Source of the DNA: Unio delphinus | Taxonomy: Eukaryota; Mollusca; Bivalvia; Unionida; Unionidae | Assembly: GCA_029339505.1 (NCBI GenBank) | Contig: JAQISU010000163.1 | Span: forward strand, 4,895,001-4,959,000 | DNA: 64,000 nt | Direction: 5' to 3' | Shown: positions 15,631-29,290 of the stretch, in pieces | How the letters are laid out: each line of letters starts with the position of its first letter | How positions within the stretch are numbered: the stretch's first letter is position 1 | Notes under the pieces: generated by a model | The model's input: the letters and a program-made list of their open reading frames with translations, nothing else | What the model was told of the DNA's origin: nothing | The model's database searches: none | Position numbers and translations under genes: made by a program

Positions 15631-16732
15631 TGTTATGCCTGAGAAGTTTTTGACTATTTTTCGTTGTGCATGCGTACAATGTTAACTAGGGTGAACATGT
15701 GTTTTTCCAATGAAGCTACGGAACCAACATATGCCTCGCCTGAATTTACTTGCGGCGAGGGACATTATAATCACGATAGGCACGGGTATTTTACCATGAA
15801 TATTACTCACTGTCTAATGAATTTAAGCAAGATTAATGTATAACCGACACACTGGTAGCTTTGGATCTTGTCGGGGAGAGCACGTTTCAAGTGATATTCT
15901 ATAGCCATAGGGCTGAAGAGTCTAACGGGTCTAACAAGTCTAACGAGGCTAACGATTCTAACGGGTGTAACGAGGCTAACGAGTTAACGAGCTAACGAAT
16001 GTAACGAGTGTAGCCAACGAGTTTAAGCTGGCGAGTTTAGCTGAAGCGTAGAGCTATCTATATGTATGTACGTATGTCTACATGTGGTGGAGCCACGACT
16101 GTAGACGTAGCTAATTCAAATGTGCTGTATGCTGTCTGTACGTGTGGATACGTATGACTGTACATGTGGTGAATCCATGAAGGGTGCGAGCCGCTGATAC
16201 AAGTTTGGGCCAACCCAAGGGACGTGGTGAAACAGTGCGGTTTATCGGTGTATGAATCGTGCGACTGTACTAGGATCAAGAAGCATATCTTTGTTCCAAT
16301 TGTTGTTTCACTTGATTGGATTTTCATTTACATGAACTTATTTTGAATCTTACTAGTATTCCAGGAGATTTGTGAATCTCGCTTTCAGCGCGTAACATTT
16401 AAAACGTATTTGAAAACTTGAGATTGTTTGAATCCCAATCCTAGTCTGTATGTGAAATTATGTGAATATCTTATATCGTATACTATTAATTTAAACTGAG
16501 GTTTCTTGAATCTGTATATCATATAGATATAATATTATTGGTTTATTTTCAATGTGTGAATGTTAGTATAGAGTGATTGGGCCATTTGTATATTGAGAGC
16601 GTGTGAGAATTATTGTATTTATAATTCATATATTTTTCTTTACTAATTAAATTAATACATTTTCATCTTTCACACATTGTGTTTGAGTTATTTATTTAAT
16701 CCAAAAAACCATTCGGTTGCAATCCTGCGACA
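15631..16732 (+). repeat. 5' LTR of the Gypsy-like element
   Basis: The proposed LTR starts TGTTATGCCTGAG and ends ATCCTGCGACA, one base before a primer-binding site, and so has TG...CA ends. It contains a short-period TCTAACGAGG-type repeat at about 15,917-16,030. With no 3' copy to compare, the 5' limit is inferred. Confidence 0.65.
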
Positions 16733-16733
16733 A

Positions 16734-16750
16734 TGGTGTCAGAAGTGAGA
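16734..16750 (+). promoter_or_regulatory. Primer-binding site (tRNA-Leu type)
   Basis: TGGTGTCAGAAGTGAGA is complementary to the 3' end of a leucine-type tRNA whose end is ...CACTTCTGACACCA, with one difference near its end. It starts one base after the LTR. Confidence 0.8.
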
Positions 16751-16983
16751 TCTTTGGATTTAGTGAATTGTCATCATCTTGCTTGTGAAAGTCTACACTT
16801 ATTGTTTATATTCGAGTGTGAACTTCTTGACAAGATAATTTTCAAGTAGTGGTTATTTATTTTAGTTTTGCTGTGTCCGCGGGTCCAGCACAAACACATT
16901 CAAGGCACTGTTTTGGTTGCCTTCATCAGGAAGATAAGGTAAGTCTATTTTGTAAGCTTTTATTTGTTATATTACTATTAGTC

Positions 16984-17640
16984 ATGCCATCCCTTAAGGA
17001 CCTGGTCGCCTTTGGCAAAGAGCTTTGGTATGAGGGAGAAAGTTTAAGGAAATTTATTTAGGAAGATCAAGCCTGTAAGAGGGACCAAAGATTAAAGGAG
17101 AGGGAACTCGAAAGGGAACAACTTGAGCTAGAAAGGGAAGCTAAAAGGGAATTGATAGAATTAGAGAAGTGTAAAAAAGAACTAGAAAAACAGGCCGAAA
17201 AGGAAAGGATAGAACTAGCACAACAGCCGAAAAGGAAAAGATAGAACTATAAACACGGGCCGAAAGAGAAAGTATACAATGGGAAAGGGAATAAGAGAGC
17301 GAGAAAATAGAACTGCTTAAAGAAGTAGAATATAGAATGTTGTAAAGGGAAAAACAGGCAAGGTTAGAAGTTTCGGAGATAGAAGAAAGATTAAAGCAAC
17401 GAGATCACGAACGTAAGGTAGAGTAAGCAGCAGCTAGAAAAGGAGAATACGATTCTGCCTCAAGCAAATTAAAGGGTCCTAAATTACTCCCCTTTTTGAA
17501 GATGAAAAGGATAGCATGGATAGTTATCTTTATCGGTGAAGTACCGCAAGAGAGCTTGGGGTTTTTACCCTTCGAATTGATTGTTGTACGGAAGAACAGT
17601 TCGAGGCCCAATGCGAATACTTCGCGAATTATGAAAGGTT
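16984..17640 (+). pseudogene. gag remnant with long charged coiled coil
   Basis: The translation starts MPSLKDLVAFGKELWYEGES, hits TAG at 17,059, then continues as a Lys/Glu/Arg helix (KERELEREQLELEREAKREL) to about 17,240 with further breaks. Near 17,430-17,640 fragments on shifting frames recall a gag capsid region (KGEYDSASSKLKGPK and DSYLYR). It would have encoded the structural polyprotein. No intact protein can be made. Confidence 0.6.
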
Positions 17641-17661
17641 GACGTAGCGAACGAGGAAATA

Positions 17662-17916
17662 AAAACTACCTACTAGTACGTGTTAGATCTGCGAGAGAAA
17701 CTAGAAACTACATGCCAGATGGCACGTGACGAATTAATGAAATCGGGACGCAGATATGTGAAGTATTATAACCGTAAAACGCAAAATAGGAAATTTCTTG
17801 AAAGCGATCAGGTCCTATTGCTTCTTTCTACTAGCACAAATAAGTTAAATGTCCAGTGGAAAGGTCCCTACGAAGTTAAAGAGGTCATGGGTGACATGGA
17901 CTATAAATTCACATAG
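17662..17916 (+). pseudogene. Integrase C-terminal GPY/F module
   Basis: An open stretch reads LREKLETTCQMARDEL, then RYVKYYNRKTQNRKF, and QWKGPYEVKEVMGDMDYK. The last is the GPY/F module that ends many Ty3/Gypsy integrases. The catalytic core is missing upstream. The module directly precedes, rather than follows, the reverse transcriptase. Confidence 0.75.
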
Positions 17917-17929
17917 ATGCTAATATAAA

Positions 17930-18811
17930 GACATTCCATGCTAACATGCTTACGTTTGACATCAAAATACAGAGCGACAATGTAAAAAAGGGGTCTTAAA
18001 TGTAGTTTATACGGCAGTCATCGACGACGACGTTATAGACTCAGAAATCGAGGTTCCCCCTGAATGTCCCCTGGGTGTTGCGAGGGAAGGGGTAGATAAA
18101 GTCGGTGTGAGTGCGGAGTTGACCAACCGACAGACCAGGTTGTACAACATCGGTAGAACATAAAATTAAACTGAATACATCTGACCCCATTAGAATCAAA
18201 GGTTATCCGGTACCCTACAACGCGCGAGAAGCTGTGGACGAAGAGGTGTGTAAAATGTTAGATCTGGGGTTGATTGAACCCTCCATTTCGCCATATTCTT
18301 CTCCCCAAGTGCTAGTCAAAAAGAACGATGGGACGAACCGATTCTGTATCGACTTCTGACACTTAAATAAAATCACGGTGTTCGATGCAGAACCAATGCC
18401 AGATATGGAGGGTCTATTTGCAAAGTTGTCGGGCAACCGATGGATTTCCAAACTGAAGCCGTCCAGGGGACATTGTTAGGTTCCCATTGTTCAAGAGTCC
18501 CGTTCATTGACATCATTTGCGGCCCAGAAAGTATTATATCAGTTCAAGGTAATGCCATTCGGGTTGGTAGGGGCCAGCGACACCTGTTGTCGTTTGATGC
18601 ACAAGTTGCTAAAAGGTTTCGCAAACGTTGATAGCTTCGTAGACGACATATTCGTGTACACAAATTCTTGGAGTGAGCACGTGTCCGTCTTGGGGGAACT
18701 CTTCGATAGACTCCGCAGGACGAACCTTACAGTGAGACCCACTAAATGCAGTATTGGCTATACAGATTTCGATTATTTTGGTCATAGGGTCAGTGGTTCG
18801 GTGGTCACTTG
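17930..18811 (+). pseudogene. Reverse transcriptase remnant (Ty3/Gypsy)
   Basis: Across shifting frames the following RT landmarks can be read: KMLDLGLIEPSISPYSSP, VLVKKNDGTNRFCIDF followed by a stop at 18,358, AEPMPDMEGLFAKLSG, LYQFKVMPFGLVGAS, and the catalytic box FVDDIFVYT near 18,636. The segment TVRPTKCSIGYTDFDYFGHRV follows. The active-site Asp pair survives, but the frame is broken several times. Confidence 0.85.
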
Positions 18812-19383
18812 AAAATTCACCCCAAGCAAGTGGAAGTGATTAGAAATGCACCGAAGTCAGACAGCAAAACGCAAGTTCGTTCATTTCTAGGTTTAGTAGG
18901 GTTTTATAGAAAGTTTATACCAAACTTAGCAGCCATTGCTAGTCCACTGTCTGATTTGACAACAAAGGGACAACCAATCAAAGTAGAGTGGGGGCCGCCA
19001 CAAGAAAGAGCTTTTGCACGCTGAAAGAGAAACTAATCAGTGCACCTATATTAAAATTGCCAGATGTTAGCAAACCCTGTATTTTAAGGACAGATGCATC
19101 AGAAACTGGGTTTGGAGCAGTTTAAGTGCAAGAGCAAGATAACAATAAGTTCCCCGTAGCTTATTCAAGTAGAAAATACCCAGGGAGAAAAACTATTCCG
19201 TTATTGAGAAAGAGTGTTTGGCCGTAGTGTGGGGAATTTGGAAGTATCATGCGTATCTTTTTGGGAAAGATTTCGATCTCGAGACTGATCACCAACCCCT
19301 ATTGTATTAAAACGAGGCCAAAGTCATTAACGCTCGATTGATGCGTTGGGCACTGACACTACAACCTTATCGCTTCCGTGTAG
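18812..19383 (+). pseudogene. RT connection and RNase H remnant
   Basis: RSFLGLVGFYRKFIPNLAAI marks the connection region. CILRTDASETGFGAV marks the start of RNase H with its first catalytic Asp. Frame changes follow, and the remaining RNase H is recognisable only in pieces (VAYSSRKYPG, ETDHQPLL). The sequence stops abruptly at a SINE junction. Confidence 0.8.
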
Positions 19384-19560
19384 AGGTTAGTGTTAGGATT
19401 GGTCGGCTTGGTTTCAGGATAATGTGACTGTGTTGGACATCATGCTACATGTATGTGGCATGATGATCCAGTGCTAGACATAACTATAAACTGCCACACT
19501 GGCACACTGCAGACATCGTATCGATATGCCTGAAATATTGTTCAAGCTACGTTAAAAATT
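19383..19560 (+). mobile_element. tRNA-derived SINE, 3' half (copy 1)
   Basis: AGAGGTTAGTGTTAGGATTG then GGCATGATG and ACTATAAACTGCC match the 3' body of the full copies at 20,311 and 29,291. The tRNA-like head is missing. A CA microsatellite follows at once. Confidence 0.85.
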
Positions 19561-19564
19561 TAAA

Positions 19565-19565
<1 letters not shown>

Positions 19566-19608
<43 letters not shown>

Positions 19609-19700
19609 GAAAAATGTACATCCATACTTTACTAGCTAAGCGTGTCAAGAATATCCCGAAATACAATAATTAACATCCATACTTTACAAATTTATCAAAA
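19566..19700. repeat. (CA)n microsatellite and two 51-bp satellite relatives
   Basis: A CA run ends at about 19,607. ATGTACATCCATACTTTACT and a second ACATCCATACTTTACAAATT unit follow, related to the 15,281 satellite. Confidence 0.75.
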
Positions 19701-20310
19701 TCATCCAAAAATACTATCCAGACCATCCTTTGTGTTAGGAACTCAAGAAATATTATCAAAGAACAATAACATTTGTTTCCTAAATTTCCTCTGACAAATC
19801 CAAATATAAAGACTGCTCTAACTGAATTTCTAAAGTTTAGGATGTGCCGTTGTGCCAAGAGTATTGGTGCCTCGCAATTATATAATTTGTAATGACAATG
19901 AACGAAACCTCGCGTATCGCAAAGTAGAACAAACAGTCAATGCTCACTTTTTCATTCCAATGAATACTAGTAATTTAAGCAGATGATTTCAATTAGACAG
20001 TGTCTGAAAACAATAGTAAATAATTCCACAGACTTAAATTTAATCAAGAATAAATAATTATGTTTTCCCATCCTATACATAACAATTTCAGTTGACATAA
20101 GGTAATGATGTATGTCATCGCAAATCGAAAATTCCGTCAAATTGTAAAAGTAAGTGCGTTTATATAACATTCTAAACTCGTAAATGTGGTAAAGCCGTGA
20201 ACTCAAATCTAAACTAACACCTTTAATATTTCGATAAATTTAAATTTTATCCAAACCTCTACCTTCATTGACGTTAAAATGAAAAAGTACACATTCTAAA
20301 ATTAACAATT
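19700..20310. other. Gene-free stretch with one copy of a local duplication
   Basis: I see no gene. About 19,946-20,225 resembles 22,072-22,325 (shared ACTTAAATTTAATCAAGAAT), a diverged dispersed repeat. Confidence 0.6.
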
Positions 20311-20598
20311 CCGGTGTCCTAGTAGTTAGAGCGTCCGCCGCGGAAGCGGGAGGTCGTGGGTTCGATCCCCGGGTGACTCATACCAAAGACTTATAAAAAT
20401 GGTACAAACAGCTGCCTCGCTTGACGCTAAGCATTAAGAGGTTAGTGTTAGGACTGGTCGGCCTGGTGTCAGGATAATGTAACTGGGTGGGACATCATGC
20501 TATATGTATGTGGCATGATGCCTCAGTGCTAGACATTACTATAAACTACCTCACTGCAGACATTGTAGCGATATGACTGAATTTTTTAACAAACAAAT
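20311..20598 (+). mobile_element. tRNA-derived SINE, near full length (copy 2)
   Basis: The head has a pol III A-box region (TCCTAGTAGTTAGAGCG) and a B box (GGGTTCGATCCCCGG). A tRNA-unrelated body of about 220 bp (GCATTAAGAGGTTAGTGTTA ... GTAGCGATATGACTG) and an AT-rich tail follow. It is nonautonomous and depends on a LINE reverse transcriptase (family knowledge). Confidence 0.92.
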
Positions 20599-20599
20599 A

Positions 20600-21320
20600 T
20601 TATAAAATTAAATATACTTAGCAGCATCTCTCATTTTGAAAAATAAATAAATCGATACACACATCACAGTTATCTAGACCAGATATTGTTATATTCGTTA
20701 ACCTTTTGAATGTTGACGGACAAGTTTTCATACCAAAGGATATCACTCTGTATTGAAATACCCCATCTGGAGTAGTGAAATGCAGAAAGATCCTTTGCTC
20801 TTGCAGTGAGTGGAATTTGTCTTTGACCTTTCAAAAGGTCAAACTTGGTAACATGTTTTGTATGTCCATTTTGTCAGTACAGTCGTCCATTCTTGACACT
20901 TGAAATTAATCATTTTTGGCGACAGTATTGACATTTCTATGGTCAATACAAATGCAGAAAGTATTATTATATGTTTTACTACACATATACACAGTGAACT
21001 CCGGTCCTATGTAATCATTCTTCAATAAATAATGACATTCCTGCTTGAGAGAATTCATAATGTAGGGATTCTGCTTCACATTTACAGAATATACTATGTC
21101 ATCGTCATCAGGTTTAATTTGGTCATATTGGAAGAGCAGAAACACGTGCTTCTTTTCGCATTATGTCTGTTTTGGTTATCTCTTTTATGTGGTTGTAGAT
21201 GTCAAAGTTCCCTGTCCATATATTTTTAAAAATTGAATTCCGTTAAACCAAAACTCAGATTGTAAACCATCGTCTACATTCTCACTATATTGGACAGGTA
21301 CAACTAAAGTAACTGAATAA
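20600..21320. other. Gene-free stretch
   Basis: I see no credible exon, RNA gene or recognised element. Confidence 0.5.
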
Positions 21321-21323
21321 TTA

Positions 21324-21324
<1 letters not shown>

Positions 21325-21414
<90 letters not shown>

Positions 21415-21536
21415 GATTTAGTTCACTATAATACAGATTGAAAGTTGAAAGGTCACATTATGGTGAATTGAATCCCGAATAATCCTAAGTGCCCTATCAC
21501 AACGTCAAAATATAGCATGTGCTGATGTAAGAATAG

Positions 21537-21604
<68 letters not shown>
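21325..21604. repeat. (TGTC)n(TC)n and (TC)n microsatellites
   Basis: A TGTC run passes into TC (21,325-21,412) and a second TC run spans about 21,541-21,604. The segment between them (21,413-21,540) is repeated with divergence at 21,828-21,940. Confidence 0.9.
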
Positions 21605-21608
<4 letters not shown>

Positions 21609-24600
21609 CTCTGACTTTGCATTATACATGTTCGCTCTGCCTTAGAAATACTTCGTTACGAAAAGTTGAAGGTTTATTAACTTTCTAATTCCATATGGTA
21701 TTTGCCCTGTAATTATTTCAACGTTTATCAAAACAGATTCCGACATAATAATAAAACATTTTTTGTATCTCTCTATTTGATAAAGAATAATAAACACAAG
21801 ACACAACAACAACACGAATGATTTTTTTCACTAGAATACAGATTGAAAGTTCAAAGGTCACAGTATGGTGAATTAAAAACCGAATAATTCTAAATATCAT
21901 ATCACATATTCAAAATATAGCATGATGTAATAATAGTCTTAAATGAGTTGATATGCCAATATTACAGATTGTGCTGATGTTTCATGAGACATAACATTTT
22001 ACAAAGATATAATCCAGAATGTCTTATAATGAGCCCTCGACAATCATAAATAGTTAGTTAGTCCAGTGAGTCATTTAACACATTTTAATTCCAATGAATA
22101 AAATGTATGTAAATAATTCCGCTAAAATTATTTCTGAACACAACAGTAAATAATTTCACAGACTTAAATTTAATCAAGAATAAATAATTCTATTTTCCTC
22201 AACCTTTATATATAATTTAACATTGACCCAGGAATGTTAGTGATTTTAATGGAACATTTCACCAAGTTGTAAACAAGCACACTTCTAGGTTAGGACTTAA
22301 ACTCAAATCGAAGAAAATATCTTTTAAAAAATGACAAACGTTAGGAAGGCCAAATCTCTTCCGTCAATCTGGAGAAAATTCAAGCACAAAATATAAATAA
22401 AATAAACATAATTAGACACATTCATAAAGTAATTTAATTTATACTTATATACATTTGGTACAGTCCACTAAAAGCATTAATAGTCTGTAAAACTTAGTCT
22501 AGTATGTTGTTTATAATAGAAGTTATTCAAACACTGATGGGAACGGTTTAATGATACAAAATCCACAAAACCGATCGGCTAGACTGTTACCAAAATTAGT
22601 TCAACCTATTTGACTAGAATGTTTTATAGATAGAATCTTCAGAAAAGATCAACTTTTAAAAACTGTTAAAATTCATCTATTAAAGCTGTAAGTTCAATGT
22701 CCGTTTTTATTTTGAATTTTTGTGATTATCGAGCTTGCTATGAGAGTCTCTAAAATCGAAATTGTCATGTGTTTTGTTTGTATGTTGTATTGCTATTGCT
22801 TATATTCTGCATTTTGAGGAGAGCTGGGTTGGGAGGGGGGGGGGGGGAGTTGATGCAGACCGTCACCATTTCAACAAATTTGAAAGATGAAAGCGAATTT
22901 TGAACCTTTACTAGAAACAATTAGCCACAACACAATAATAAAATAAAGCCCCATAGGTTTGATCGGGTTTGATGCATTGTTAAGCTACTCTTTGCTATTT
23001 AGTATAAAGTTTAATTGTATTTCAAAGTTGAAAGTAGAAAACATATGAAGATGACATTGCTGTTTCTTTCCGCAAAAATTCAAGCTTGATATGAGTGGCT
23101 GCTTATCTAGTATTTTGGTAAGTATTGTGTAACCTCTTCTCGAGAACCTAATAAGCAATAAAAGTAATCCCCAAATACAGGTTGATTAGGGTTTACAAGA
23201 CAAGACGATGACACTAAATTTTCTATCTTCCCAATTTCGAAACTTATTTTAGCATTTTTGATTTATTGTGATTACCTTATAACTTGAGATATCCAAAAAT
23301 GCATTATACGAGACTTTTACGTGGAATCATATGACAAATACGGGATTTCATTATCCAAATTAATTGATATGTTTTTTATGCAATATATTTGCGTCGCTCA
23401 TCCACCTGCATTTACATTCCAGTGCAGCAGATGCATACAAAATAAATACCTATTGTAAAGACCTCCCCAAGCAGAGCTGGTAACGTTTTTATAACTGTTT
23501 TGTGCGAAAAGTGGACCAAAATGTGTTTCTTTATTACGAAGCGTTTACATTTACGTAAATAGTGAAAATGCTTCTTTTGTATCGTGATAACCAAATTATA
23601 AAGGATATGACACTTAAATTTATGGTATCAGAAATAAAACGCTTATTGTATTTAACAGTAATGGTTCAAATAAAGTGCATATTAATTCTAGCATTGTCAT
23701 ATAAAGCTGCAAAAAAGAAAGGAAACCACTTATGTAACGACCGAACTTGCTCCGGTTTCTAAGAGTCAGAGGATCTATTCCGCACAGTATCTTACGATAG
23801 GTGTTTAGACGCGTGATTAATATGACCCTGGCACAAAGGATACAAACAGGTCGATTGAGACGCTAATCCGGTCAACGATATTAGAATAAAATTCCAGCGG
23901 TGATGAGATTTGTTTGCCCCCCTCAGATGTTAGGCGAGTCAATCTGTTTACAAGTAGTGGGCTAGACTCAACTTGAACGCACATTAACCATAATACCAAT
24001 ACATATGTTGTGTAAAGATATAGGATCGTCAAGCTTGTTTACGCACACTCACCTTTGTGGCTTTTCGTTTTTAATTTATTTATCTTTCTTTATTCGAGTC
24101 GTTATTGAGATACAAAAATACAAATTAAATTTTAAAAAAAAATTAATTTAGTACATTATTAAATCTTTTTCGCCTACCTATTATCACAGTTTTTATCCTA
24201 TAACAGTTAAAATATACACACAGTTCAGTTTCACCTCTCATTGGCACAAAACAGTTTTGTTGGCTGTACTGCCATTTACTGCAGTCTTGGCAACCATATA
24301 GTTTTTAATACACTTGTACAATGACCTTAGTATCACAGTCTTTACAACTACAAAGTATATGATCTTTTTATTCTTTACCATGCATGCTGTAGTTGACATT
24401 TTTGTAAGAATAAATAGTTCTTTATCTTTTTGTAGGACTATGGTTGACTTCCTCTAAATTTTATCCTTTTTCCGTGTTTGGAAAACCTGGTTTATTTGAT
24501 TTCGTCGGAGTCGTTTATTCTACTGTTTTGTTTACACTCTCCTCTTTTTTTTCTGTGTATGCAGGAACAATATCTGCACCGATCATTTCGATTACCTTAA

Positions 24601-24925
24601 AAAGTCTTCTAAAATTTCTACAAGAAAAACTCTTTCTTTTAGCACTGACAAATGATCATTTAATGTTTTTAGATTATTTTATTTATTCGTCACAATCTTG
24701 GTGTTGATATCCTAGAAATAAAGCATTTAATTATCTTCAGTCGAAACTGACGCTTCATTTGTTTCTAATTAATTATATGTCCCCCCCCCCCCATTTGTGT
24801 TTTATATATATACATGTACTACAATCTCTTCTTACTGTCTCTTACGTTGCATCTTATTACTGTTGATTCTGTGCAATTTATTCTAATCGAAGTAAAATCA
24901 TATAAGTCCCTTAATTTATTTTTGA

Positions 24926-24930
<5 letters not shown>
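21605..24930. other. Gene-free AT-rich stretch
   Basis: This stretch holds second copies of two diverged local repeats (21,828-21,940 and 22,072-22,325), a G run near 22,836-22,848 and a C run near 24,781-24,792. Reading frames here are short and lack recognisable domains. Confidence 0.5.

Positions 24931-24995
<65 letters not shown>
24930..24995. repeat. (TTA)n microsatellite
   Basis: An uninterrupted ATT/TTA triplet run of about 22 copies. Confidence 0.95.
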
Positions 24996-24996
<1 letters not shown>

Positions 24997-25322
24997 ATTA
25001 ACGTAACAAAATTACCTCTTCAGCATTAAAAACTAATAAATGCATCTGAATATCTTCTTATATTCTAACAATACGTATATTTCGTGTATCTCGAAGATGT
25101 AACTTGATTGGATTATTGATGTAGAATGTTTGGCATCAAACGCAGGTCGGATATTTTTTCATGCATGTCAATTCGAACTATTAATAAAGCCACGGAAGAA
25201 ACTGAAATGCGTAGAATAATGTAAAGAGTGTCATTGTTGCCATAAAAGTATATTATTTTATTTTTCAAGTGTTGCCTGATATCTTTTCAGATTTCATTCC
25301 ATATGAATTGATAATACATGGC

Positions 25323-26490
<1,168 letters not shown>

Positions 26491-29210
26491 TGATAATTAG
26501 AAAATTAAAGTGATAATTAGAAAATTAAAGTGATAATTAGAAAATTAAAGTGATAATTAGAAAATTAAAGTGATAATTAGAAAATTAAAGTGATAATTAG
26601 AAATTTAAAGTGATAATTAGAAAATTAAAGTGATGATTAGAAAATTAAAGTGATAATTAGAAAATTAAAGTGATAATTAGAAAATTAAAGTGATAATTAG
26701 AAAATTAAAGTGATAATTAGAAAATTAAAGTGATAATTAGAAAATTAAAGTGATAATTAGAAAATTAAAGTGATAATTAGAAAATTAAAGTGATAATAAG
26801 AAAATTAAAGTGATAATTAGAAAATTAAAGTGATAATTAGAAAATTAAAGTGATAATTAGAAAATTAAAGTGATAATAAAAAAATTAAAGTGATAATTAG
26901 AAAATTAAAGTGATAATTAGAAAATTAAAGTGATAATTAGAAAATTAAAGTGATAATTAGAAAATTAAAGTGATAATTAGAAAATTAAAGTGATAATTAG
27001 AAAATTAAAGTGATAATTAGAAAATTAAAGTGATAATTAGAAAATTAAAGTGATAATAAGAAAATTAAAGTGATAATTAGAAAATTAAAGTGATAATTAG
27101 AAAATTAAAGTGATAATTAGAAAATTAAAGTGATAATTAGAAAATTAAAGTAATAATTATTAAATTAAAGTGATAATTAGAAAATTAAAGTGATAATAAG
27201 AAAATTAAAGTGATAATTAGAAAATTAAAGTGATAATTAGAAAATTAAAGTGATAATTAGAAAATTAAAGTGATAATTAGAAAATTAAAGTGATAATCAG
27301 AAAATTAAAGTGATAATTAGAAAATTAAAGTGATAATTAGAAAATTAAAGTGATAATTAGAAAATTAAAGTGATAATTAGAAAATTAAAGTGATAATAAG
27401 AAAATTAAAGTGATAATAAGAAAATTAAAGTGATAATTAGAAAATTAAAGTGATAATAAGAAAATTAAAGTGATAATTAGAAAATTAAAGTGATAATAAG
27501 AAAATTAAAGTGATAATTAGAAAATTAAAGTGATAATTAGAAAATTAAAGTGATAATTAGAAAATTAAAGTGATAATTAGAAAATTAAAGTGATAATTAG
27601 AAAATTAAAGTGATAATAAGAAAATTAAAGTGATAATTAGAAAATTAAAGTGATAATTAGAAAATTAAAGTGATAATAAGAAAATTAAAGTGATAATTAG
27701 AAAATTAAAGTGATAATTAGAAAATTAAAGTGATAATTAGAAAATTAAAGTGATAATTAGAAAATTAAAGTGATAATTAGAAAATTAAAGTGATAATTAA
27801 AAAATTAAAGTGATAATTAGAAAATTAAAGTGATAATAGGAAAATTAAAGTGATAATTAGAAAATTAAAGTGATAATTAGAAAATTAAAGTGATAATTAG
27901 AAAATTAAAGTGATAATAAGAAAATTAAAGTGATAATTAGAAAATTAAAGTGATAATTAGAAAATTAAAGTGATAATTAGAAAATTAAAGTGATAATTAG
28001 AAAATTAAAGTGATAATTAGAAAATTAAAGTGATAATAAGAAAATTAAAGTGATAATTAGAAAATTAAAGTGATAATTAGAAAATTAAAGTGATAATTAG
28101 AAAATTAAAGTGATAATTAGAAAATTAAAGTGATAATAAGAAAATTAAAGTGATAATTAGAAAATTAGAAAATTAAAGTGATAATAAGAAAATTAAAGTG
28201 ATAATTAGAAAATTAAAGTGATAATTAGAAAATTAAAGTGATAATAAGAAAATTAAAGTGATAATTAGAAAATTAAAGTGATAATTAGAAAATTAAAGTG
28301 ATAATAAGAAAATTAAAGTGATAATTAGAAAATTAAAGTGATAATAAGAAAATTAAAGTGATAATAAGAAAATTAAAGTGATAATTAGAAAATTAAAGTG
28401 ATAATAAGAAAATTAAAGTGATAATAAGAAAATTAAAGTGATAATTAGAAAATTAAAGTGATAATAAGAAAATTAAAGTGATAATTAGAAAATTAAAGTG
28501 ATAATAAGAAAATTAAAGTGATAATTAGAAAATTAAAGTGATAATTAGAAAATTAAAGTGATAATTAGAAAATTAAAGTGATAATAAGAAAATTAAAGTG
28601 ATAATTAGAAAATTAAAGTGATAATTAGAAAATTAAAGTGATAATTAGAAAATTAAAGTGATAATTAGAAAATTAAAGTGATAATTAGAAAATTAAAGTG
28701 ATAATAAGAAAATTAAAGTGATAATTAGAAAATTAAAGTGATAATAAGAAAATTAAAGTGATAATTAGAAAATTAAAGTGATAATTAGAAAATTAAAGTG
28801 ATAATTAGAAAATTAAAGTGATAATAAGAAAATTAAAGTGATAATTAGAAAATTAAAGTGATAATAAGAAAATTAAAGTGATAATTAGAAAATTAAAGTG
28901 ATAATAAGAAAATTAAAGTGATAATAAGAAAATTAAAGTGATAATTAGAAAATTAAAGTGATAATAAGAAAATTAAAGTGATAATTAGAAAATTAAAGTG
29001 ATAATAAGAAAATTAAAGTGATAATTAGAAAATTAAAGTGATAATTAGAAAATTAAAGTGATAATTAGAAAATTAAAGTGATAATTAGAAAATTAAAGTG
29101 ATAATTAGAAAATTAAAGTGATAATAAGAAAATTAAAATGATAATTAGAAAAGTAAAGTGATAATTAGAAAATTAAAATAATTAGAAAATTAAAGTGATA
29201 ATTAGAAAAT
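26491..29210. repeat. 20-bp minisatellite, about 136 copies (2.7 kb)
   Basis: The unit is TGATAATTAGAAAATTAAAG. Most copies are identical; the main variant has A for T in TAATAAG. That variant is rare in the first 600 bp and common after about 28,100. One unit carries a 10-bp extra block near 28,160, and one near 29,175 is shortened. Every unit has stops in all frames on the + strand, so it is not coding. Confidence 0.97.
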
Positions 29211-29290
29211 TTCCACTCTCGCATCAATAGAATATATGTCAAAAAAATGACGCCGCAATTGATAGCAATTCAACAAAATATCTAGAACCG

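Larger units (their letters stand above)
15631..19383 (+). mobile_element. Decayed Ty3/Gypsy element with integrase upstream of RT (Gmr1-like order)
   Basis: Order: LTR, tRNA-Leu-type primer site, gag remnants, integrase C-terminal GPY/F module, reverse transcriptase, RNase H. All coding parts have stops or frame shifts, and most of gag, the protease and the integrase core are missing. The 3' side is cut at about 19,383, where SINE sequence begins. No 3' LTR is present in the window. Confidence 0.82.

Noticed and set aside
20311..20390. Possible tRNA gene (A and B boxes)
   Set aside because: The same head with the same 220-bp unrelated body recurs at several places, so it is a SINE head and not a tRNA gene. 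The same holds at 29,291 and 56,535.
26491..29210. CRISPR-like regular array
   Set aside because: Units abut with no unique spacers and the DNA is metazoan; it is a minisatellite.
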